Shown in pieces: positions 9,500 through 15,964 of a stretch of DNA of 15,964 nucleotides. This stretch comes from Pigoraptor vietnamica (Eukaryota > Opisthokonta > Filasterea). A model generated the notes under the pieces. That model was given only the letters and a program-made list of their open reading frames with translations. It was not told the origin of the DNA and did no database searches. How positions within the stretch are numbered: position 1 is the first letter of the stretch; every line of letters starts with the position of its first letter. The translations under genes were made by a program, and so were the position numbers. The stretch is taken from the NCBI GenBank assembly GCA_943704525.1, contig CALSCQ010001589.1, positions 1 through 15,964 of the forward strand, given 5' to 3'.

Positions 9500-10398
9500 A
9501 TGGCAGCGGGGGCGGAGGCCGCGTCAAACCTCGACAGGCTCCCGCCCGAGACGATCATCGTCCACGTGCTGCCACACCTGACGAACGGCGAGTAGGGTGC
9601 GCTGGCCAAGACGTGCGGCCGTCTCTTTCGCGTCCTTCGTTGTGAGCGCAACTACCATCTCTCGTCATCGAGCACTCGCAAATACTTTGAGGACGCCGCA
9701 TTCCGCGAAGAGGTAGACGCGCACATCCCCGCGGGCAAGCTCGTGCTGCGCCCGTTCGAAAGCGCCATGAGGGCGTTTCACTTTGCTCCGTTCCGATTCA
9801 AGCGCGCGCGGGCGCTTTTCGAAGATGCGCTCGCTGACAGCAGTGCGACCGCATTGGAAAAGGCGCGCGCCCACCTGTCGCTCTACGTGCTTTATTTCTG
9901 GGAATGGGGCGGGAACGGCGACTGGGAGGCAAGGGAGGTGCATAAAGAGGCTGCGGGCGAGGGTGCGTCTCTCCTTCTCTGCGCCGGGGACGAGGGCGAC
10001 CCTGTGCGTGCGTTTGAGATGGGCGTCTGCCGCTATGATGCTATCGGGGTCGAAGGGGGCTATGGCGCGGCGGAGTCGCTCTTTCTCTCCTCTGCGAACG
10101 GCGGGTGTGCGGCGGGAATGTTCTACCTCGGCGATTTCCTGCTGTTTTGCAACAAGCCGTCGGAGGCTGTCGTTCATTATGAGAGGGCGGCCATGATGGG
10201 CACTTTGGGGCCATGTACGCGTTTGGTTGTATCTTCTACAGTGGCGCGGGAGGGCAGCGTGACGCGGAGGAAGGCGTTGCGTGGACACGGAGGGCAACAG
10301 TCGAAGAGGGGCTTTGGGGTGCGTCGAAGTGGCTGGGGGAACACCAGCGCAAGCTCATTGCAACGGAGTCTGACTCGCACGACGGAGAAAGCGACTGA
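9500..10398 (+). pseudogene. F-box protein with Sel1-like repeats, broken by a stop and a frameshift
   Basis: ATG 9500 opens MAAGAEAASNLDRLPPETII, the start of an F-box, which normally binds Skp1 in SCF ubiquitin ligases. The frame is cut by TAG at 9593-9595 between LTNGE and GALAKTCGRLFRVLR, where TGG (Trp) would fit. It then continues through a helical region and Sel1-like repeats (AFEMGVCRYDAIGVEGGYGAAESLFLSSANG; CAAGMFYLGDF...AVVHYERAA). At about 10202 one base is missing: after AAMMG the repeat resumes one frame over as GAMYAFGCIFYSG and ends at TGA 10396. Adding the single base gives 900 nt, 299 residues. Unlike its neighbours the gene has no introns. Two independent lesions with otherwise intact coding suggest a young pseudogene; two sequencing errors are the alternative. 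Confidence 0.8.
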
Positions 10399-10406
10399 AT
10401 GGAACT

Positions 10407-10422
10407 GCGCCGTTTCTGGCGC
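10407..10422 (+). other. Small hairpin just after the F-box gene
   Basis: GCGCC-gtttct-GGCGC forms a perfect 5-bp stem with a 6-nt loop. It sits 8 nt after the stop codon and 13 nt before the long T run. Confidence 0.45.
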
Positions 10423-10434
10423 GGTCCAGACAGT

Positions 10435-10435
<1 letters not shown>

Positions 10436-10500
<65 letters not shown>
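10436..10500. repeat. 65-nt T homopolymer
   Basis: An uninterrupted T run spans 10436-10500. Read on the minus strand it is a poly(A) run. The adjoining sequence at 10501 onward shows no transposon-like coding region, and no direct repeat flanking the run was found. Confidence 0.97.
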
Positions 10501-10502
<2 letters not shown>

Positions 10503-11195
10503 GCCGACTCGCTGCGAACTGCGTTTCGTTTGACTACCGACAGGACGCCTATCGACCCTTTTTCCCCTTTCTCGCCTCTCCTGTAGTCATTAAAGTTTCT
10601 TGCGGTGTGCTTCGGTACTTTGACATGCATAACTGCGACCATACGGCGCAGTGCGGTGAATTGTGTCGTTGACACTGACTATGTGCGTCCCCAATTTTAG
10701 TGTGCGGCATCGGCGTGTGAGACGTTGCATATCGTGCGCAAGCCTTTTTTAGCGGCAGCTAAAATTGATCGAAAAAAGTGGACTCCTCAACGCGGCCCGA
10801 CTTTAGGCTCCTGGTTCCCGCGCGGCAGACGGTCTGCCGTGAGTGCCCGGACCGTAACTGAATCCAAGTTGCCGTACTGTGTCACCGACCGGCCGCCGCC
10901 GATTCCTCCGTGTCCGTGTCCTCTGGCGTCGAAGAGCGTGCCGATTCAAGTGTGATTCGCCACGACAGAGGCCACTGCCGCCAGTCTGCCCGCGGGCCGG
11001 GCATCAGGCCGGCTTAATTGGTCAGTGGCGCATTCGAATTGTCCACTGGACACGGACATGCCCACGTGCGCAATCCGCGGCTGCCTACTGTGTGTGCGAC
11101 AGTTTGAGATTGACTGAATTGAACTCAGTTTGTCCCTCAAACTGCGTGAAACGCGTCCCCGAGTCTTCACTTTAAAGAGAGGCGACGCTTTTACC
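10501..11195. other. Region upstream of MYG1
   Basis: No gene-like frame. It contains a perfect palindrome, CGGCAGAC-g-GTCTGCCG, at 10823-10839, and a TTTAAAG about 20 nt before the MYG1 ATG. The MYG1 promoter and 5' UTR are expected here. Confidence 0.5.
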
Positions 11196-12883
11196 ATGGA
11201 GGAGACCTCGTTCAGCGTGTCGAGCGCGCTCCCAGCGACCCCGCCCGCACTTCCCCTCATCGGCACACACAGCGGCAACTTCCACTGCGACGAAGCGCTC
11301 GCGTGCCACATGCTGCGACTGACGCCGACGTACGCGCAGTCGGACATTATTCGCACGCGCAACGCCGACTTGCTCAAGCAGTGCGCGGTCGTTGTGGATG
11401 TGGGCGGCGTCTACGATCCCGCAACTCACAGGTTCGATCACCACCAGAACACGTTCGACGGCACTTTTGGAGGCCCTTATACGACGCGCCTGTCGAGCGC
11501 TGGGCTTGTGTACAAGCATTTCGGAGCAGAGATTATTCGCTCGCTGCTTGCGCGGGAGGGTCTCTCGGTCACGGACGCCCAAGTGCCCGTCGTATACGAC
11601 CGGATCTACCGCAACTTCATTGAGCACATCGACGCGCACGACAACGGGCGCTCCGTGTCATCGGACGGCGTGACGCTGTACAACATTTCGACGCATCTCA
11701 GTGCACGCGTGGGTCGCCTCAACCCCGCGTGGAACGAACCCGACACCGAGAGCTCGGCGAACGCGCAGTTTAAGAAGGCGATGGCGATGGCCGGCGCGGA
11801 GTTTGAGGACGCCGTGTTGCGTCTCGTGCGGCACTGGCTGCCGGCGCGCTCGATTGTGGAGGAGGCCGTGCGCGACCGGCTGAGCGTGGACGCGAGTGGA
11901 GAAGTGATTCACCTGACGCGGTGAGAAATTGGCGGCTGTTGTGGTTGCTTGTGTGCCTTCTTCTGTGTGAGAGTGTATTTCCGTGTGAGTTTCATTGGAC
12001 AGTGCGGCATAAGGGCCTTCTTTTGCTGCATGGCGTGATCGCAATGCCTCTTCTATGCCCCCCCCCCCCGTCCTCACCAAGTCGTCTTTATTTTCTCTCT
12101 GCTTTGCACGTCCGTTTTCTCCTCCTCCGCACACCACGTGCTTACATTTCACAGACCTCCATATTCTCTCTGCTTTCCATGTCCATTCTCACCTCCTCCG
12201 CACACCACGTGCTTGCAGTCACACACCTCCATATACTCCCTGCTTTGCGCGTCCGTTCTCTCCTCCTCCTCACACCACGTGCCATTCACACACCTCCATA
12301 TTCTCTCTGCTTTGCATGTCCGTTCTCTCCTCCCCTCACACACGTGCTTCCCTTCCACACAGGTTTGCGCCTTGGACCGACCATCTCTTTGAGATTGAGA
12401 CGGAGATGGGCATCGAAGGGGCCATCAAGTACGTCCTCTTCTGCGACACGAGCGGCATGTACCGCATCCAGGCCGTCCCCGCGGCGCCGGGATCGTTCGC
12501 GTGCCGACTCGCACTGCCGAAGGAGTGGCGCGGGCTGAGGTGCGTGGAGTGCGCATGGCACGTGCACTCACATGCACGTGTTTGCGTGTGTGTGCGTTCC
12601 TGCAATCTGTCGTCCCCCATAGTCTTCTCCTGTGCAAACATGCGAAGTCTGTCGTCAGGCTATCGTCCCCTGTGCGCGGCATGTGTCTGTGCCTCACACG
12701 GTCCCCGTTATAAACAGGGACGCCGAGCTTGCGCGCGTGAGTGGCATCCCGAACACGGACTTTGTGCACGCGGCGGGTTTCATCGGCGGCGGAAAAACAC
12801 TCGACGTGGTCGTCCAGATGGCGCGCCAGTCGCTGCAGGCAGGGGGTGTGGGCCCCGATGCCAAGCGCCAGCGAACAGAATGA
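11196..12883 (+). CDS. MYG1: MYG1 family exonuclease
   Basis: Three exons, 11196-11920, 12363-12539 and 12718-12883, join in phase 2 at both introns and give 1068 nt, 355 residues. Family landmarks are LIGTHSGNFHCDEALACHML (residues 21-40), VVVDVGGVYDP (66-75), HRFDHHQ with the DHH triad at 81-83, LSSAGLVYKHFG, NFIEHIDAHDNG (140-151), LSARVGRLNPAWN, HWLPARSIVEEA, then in later exons YRIQAVP, SFACRL, KEWRGLR, VSGIPNTDFVHAAGFIGG. The length is close to that of animal MYG1. Characterised members are metal-dependent 3'-5' RNA exonucleases acting in nucleus/nucleolus and mitochondria (family knowledge). The N-terminus lacks an obvious basic mitochondrial presequence; the C-terminus ends in a basic KRQR patch. 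The start ATG has the context TTTTACCATGG. The gene looks intact and converges on the RasGAP-like gene. Confidence 0.96.
12058..12069 (+). repeat. Run of 12 C in MYG1 intron 1
   Basis: Uninterrupted C12 homopolymer just before the tandem repeats of the same intron. Confidence 0.9.
12087..12362 (+). repeat. Tandem repeat of about 69 nt in MYG1 intron 1, ending at the splice acceptor
   Basis: Four copies start near 12087, 12157, 12227 and 12294 (periods 67-70 nt). Each holds TCTCTGCTTT, a CTCCTC-rich pyrimidine tract and CACGTG, followed by a CA-rich end. The last copy ends in CCTTCCACACAG, the real acceptor of exon 2. Earlier copies end in ATTTCACAG and GCTTGCAG, which also look like acceptors. 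Confidence 0.88.
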
Positions 12884-13342
12884 ACGACGCAGTCACAACA
12901 GAGGACAGTGTTTCAACCGCTGTTCCACTTTTCTGAATGGAGCCTTAATGGGTAGTTTTGGATGCGCGCCATTGAGACAGTCATGTATGTGTAAGTGTGT
13001 GAGTCGTGTGTTCGTGTGTGTGTATGTGTGTGTGCATGTGTGTGTCGTGCCGTGTTCTTTTTGGGTGGTGCGCAGATATTTGCTTTCGAGAGTACTGGTA
13101 TGACGCCGTGATGAAATCGGGGTGGTATGTATATACAAGGCGGGATACGCACACGCACGCACGCACGCACGCAAGCTGCACACGACGCCAAACGCAAATG
13201 AATACACGGCGCGCCCTTTCGACAAGGGACGATGAAAATAAACGCAGCGATGGAACCGAAGCACGCACAGGCACTTCCAGCTGGCATCACGTGAAGCCTC
13301 AAGAGCGCGGCAAACGCGGCTGTTCACGCACACGTGGGTTGA
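12884..13342. other. Region between converging MYG1 and RasGAP-like genes
   Basis: No gene found. A TG-rich tract lies at about 12985-13045 and a CACG/CA tract at about 13147-13173; being complementary in type, they could pair in a transcript. AATAAA at 13237-13242 on the plus strand is a possible poly(A) signal for MYG1, about 355 nt after its stop. No matching signal was seen for the minus-strand gene. Confidence 0.5.
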
Positions 13343-15249
13343 TCACAGATACTGCGACAAGTGCGGCGACACCTTGTCCATGTCCGTTCGGTCGATGTGT
13401 TGGAAGATGAGTCGCTGCAATCGCACGGCGTCGAGGCGAGGGGGTCCAAGCCAGCTGCGAAGAGAGGTGGCGATGGGGACAATTAAGGTATGCACGTGGA
13501 AAATAAGAGCGAGTTCCCCACCTTCCCTTCTTGAGGAGGGAGGTCGCAGACGACTCCCTGTGGTTCTGCTGGATCAGCGAGTCGCATATCTGGTGCGCCT
13601 TCTCGTCAAAGTAACTCTGCGCAAAGAACAGCGCAAACTTCTTCTGGGACGGACGCACGTACGTCAGCGCCGTGAGGTCATCCTTCAACAGCTCCGGCAG
13701 CGCAATTTCCCGCCAGTCCATCCCGCTCTGGATGACCTTTCGCGCCGCGAGCTCTCGCAAGGAGAGGACGGGGAGGGACATGAGGTCGCGCACGACGCGA
13801 AAGCAGCGCTCCTGGTTCGTGTTGATGAACGAGAGGAACGGCTCCCGGCACACGATCGGGGGCTTGATGACCATTCCGCCGCCGACGAGCGCGAAAAACT
13901 GGCCGACGAACGCGAGGATCATCTGTGCCTTTTCCGTGGGCGTGCTCTTGAGTAGCCCGTGGCTGTTGGGGTTCATGATGATCGGTCGATAGAAAAAGTT
14001 GAAGATGATGTAGCTGACGACCACGTGTGGCGGGTTCGGGGACTCGTGCGACGCGAACACGCGGCCGAGACGGCGGAAGAGCAGGCGGAGGTAGTAGGGA
14101 CAACCCGCAAGGACCTGTGTGGAGGAGGAGTTAGAGGCGTGAACACAAATGGGCGCGCAGGCAAACACCCACACACGCACACGCAGACACCCACACACAC
14201 ACACATACATACGCACACACACGCACACACACACACATCCGTACATCCGCACAAAACAGACTGTCGGTAAGGTATGCATGAACCGCTATTCCGACAAATA
14301 GCACGACACAGCGACGGCGCACCTTGAGGATCTCGTCCAAGTATCGTTCGCAGCTCGTCCGCATGAGCTCCCAAAAGGCCTCGTTGTCGATCGCACTCGA
14401 ACTGAGCTGCGACGTGACAATGTCGTTCACAAAGTATCGGGACGACTCGACGAAGAAGTTGTTGCCGCAAACGCCCGCAAAGTGGAAGAGGAGCTCGCGG
14501 CTCATCGTGGCGCCGTTGAGAAACGACCGCCTGGGGACACACGAGTCAGAAAAGGCGCAGGAAGGCGGTTGGGGTTCTTACAAGGCAAAACCGATGCCCT
14601 TCAAACAACAAAACGAGGCCATTCCCTCACAATTTGTCCAATAAAGGCACCTTCGTCCTTGGTGCAGCCCATATTTGCGCGCACACACAGAGGCACAGTC
14701 AGTCGACCCACCATGTTCGCGTGTCGAGGTCGTTCTTGACGACGTAGCAGATAAAGTCGGGCAGCTTGTTGTGGAATTCGAAAATATGCAGCAGAGACAC
14801 GCACAGCTTCTTCTTGTCGCACATGTCCGTGCAGTTGAGCATGGCGAGTGCGAGCTGCCACCGGTACCGCATCAGAAGCGCCTCTATGTTCTCGCCCCGT
14901 CGCTGGAGGGACACGGCCGTGATGAACGGCTGCGACTCGCGCGGCGCTGCGTTGCGGAAGAAACACAACACGATGGCCTTTAACCCTCGCGCAGAATGTA
15001 ACAAATAGAACGTGTGACGCAAATAACAGCCGCACGCCTATAGGCCTCAATTATCGAAAATGCCACCCACACCAAATCCCACCAAACACACACACAAAGG
15101 GCAGCAACTACGGCACGCCACAACCGCAGCACTAAGGCACACGATCGCATTACAAATGCTCGTTGCTTGCACGCACCTCCCAAGAGCGTGACGATGGCGG
15201 GCGACACTTTGCGCTCCTTTCGGCGCCCAAACGCAGCCCCCGCTCCCAT
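13343..15249 (-). CDS. RasGAP-domain protein lacking the catalytic arginines (GAP-like, IQGAP-type)
   Basis: Five exons, 15249-15177, 14985-14712, 14530-14323, 14114-13522 and 13454-13343, sum to 1260 nt, 419 residues, with all phases consistent. The RasGAP fold is seen from LALAMLN...LLHIFEFHNKLPDFICYVV (about 69-107) through TRTWRSFLNGATMSRELL (113-130) to YYLRLLFRRLGRVF and VVVSYIIFNFFYRPIIMNPN, then KAQMILAFVGQFFALVGGG. RasGAPs speed GTP hydrolysis by Ras using an arginine finger (TLFRGNS type) and a second arginine in FLRxxxPA. Here the finger position is Asn121 (FLNGATM) and FLR is FNF, so GAP activity is doubtful. As in IQGAPs, whose GAP-related domain binds but does not activate GTPases, it may act as an effector or scaffold (inference). 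The N-terminus MGAGAAFGRRKERK could be myristoylated. An in-frame TGA precedes ATG 15249. The first acceptor (GCGCGAG) is the weakest junction. Confidence 0.85.
14158..14240. repeat. CA/TG microsatellite in RasGAP-like intron 3
   Basis: Imperfect CA repeat with CG, CC and TA interruptions on the plus strand, hence TG on the sense strand of the gene. It lies inside the intron 14322-14115. Confidence 0.93.
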
Positions 15250-15775
15250 TCTCAGCGCTCAGTCGCACACGACCAGAGAGATGGCGGTGAGGGGCGCACG
15301 CGGCGCGCGCCGCTGAGTGCCCTCGCGTGCGACGCCCACAACACGGCCAGTATCTAACGCATCTTTAAGCGAAAAGACCGCCCCTTGGGACGAGTGCGAG
15401 AAAAGAAGCCAACAAACACGCGATGACGGGCCGGTTTCGCGCCGTTCGTTTCGCCAAATTTCGAACAGACCCCACTTCGGAACCCGTGCAACGTGGCGGG
15501 GAAATACAGCGCAGTCGACGTAACGACGAGAAAGGGATTTACAGGAGCCCCTTTTCAACGTCTCGCACACTTCAGTGTGTGTGCTGTGCGTGTGCACGTC
15601 GTCGTTGGGTGGCAACCACGTCCGGGTGAGTCCGCGAAAACAGGCGTTCGTCCGCACGCGGGACAATTGTAAATTGATAAATGCGGAAAAAAGCCCCGAT
15701 TTCACACAATGTCAATTCAGGCACAAAGGGACTCCATTGTTCGTGAGTCCAGTATTGTGAAGTTTTTGTTGTGTG

Positions 15776-15776
<1 letters not shown>
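15250..15776. other. Upstream region of the RasGAP-like gene
   Basis: A 148-codon minus-strand open frame (15259-15705) has no recognisable domain and no matching splice context, so I do not call it. The promoter and 5' UTR of the minus-strand gene are expected here; I saw no clear TATA box. Confidence 0.4.

Positions 15777-15964
<188 letters not shown>

Noticed and set aside
9500-10398. TAG as a reassigned sense codon in the F-box gene.
   Set aside because: The other genes use TAA, TGA and possibly TAG as ordinary stops, and the same gene also has a frameshift, so decay or sequencing error is simpler.
10436-11100. Minus-strand SINE or other retroelement ending in poly(A).
   Set aside because: No internal promoter boxes, no coding and no flanking target-site duplication could be found by eye; only the homopolymer itself is certain.
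15259-15705. 148-codon minus-strand frame upstream of the RasGAP-like gene.
   Set aside because: No domain, no consistent splice link to the first exon, which has its own ATG preceded by an in-frame TGA.

Overview
The window is nuclear DNA of a GC-rich, intron-bearing eukaryote. Four multi-exon genes can be assembled by hand. Their introns almost all begin GTG (GTGAGT, GTGCGT, GTGGGT types) and usually end in CGCAG or ACAG. A tyrosine-kinase-like (TKL) kinase beside a RasGAP-domain gene, together with long TG/CA tracts, fits a free-living protist of the Amoebozoa/Amorphea kind. That placement is inference; no rRNA or organelle marker is present. I found no bacterial operon, CRISPR array, tRNA or rRNA.

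Layout. 57-2455 (+): C-terminal part of a TKL protein kinase in six exons, one of only 16 nt, with several intronic tandem repeats; its N-lobe lies left of the window. 2456-3190: no convincing gene. 3489-8280 (-): the centrepiece, a five-exon gene for a 1335-residue protein with an N-terminal membrane anchor, a UDP-GlcNAc 2-epimerase-like domain lacking catalytic residues, a GT2 glycosyltransferase and a GT4 glycosyltransferase; a possible sixth exon lies at 3191-3269. 8864-9379 (-): an unrecognised two-exon open frame with unusual codon use, its intron filled by a CA/TG microsatellite. 9500-10398 (+): an intronless F-box/Sel1-repeat gene broken by one in-frame stop and one frameshift, followed by a small hairpin and 65 T residues. 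11196-12883 (+): an intact three-exon MYG1 exonuclease gene. 13343-15249 (-): a five-exon RasGAP-fold gene lacking both key arginines. 15777-15964: long TG microsatellites running off the window.

The genes do not form an obvious pathway. The kinase and the RasGAP-like protein are signalling proteins, MYG1 is an RNA exonuclease, and the triple-domain protein probably builds a glycan in the secretory pathway. Three predicted proteins depart from the canonical active site of their families: the non-RD kinase, the degenerate epimerase domain and the arginine-less RasGAP. The triple-domain glycosyltransferase is the best candidate for something not yet described.
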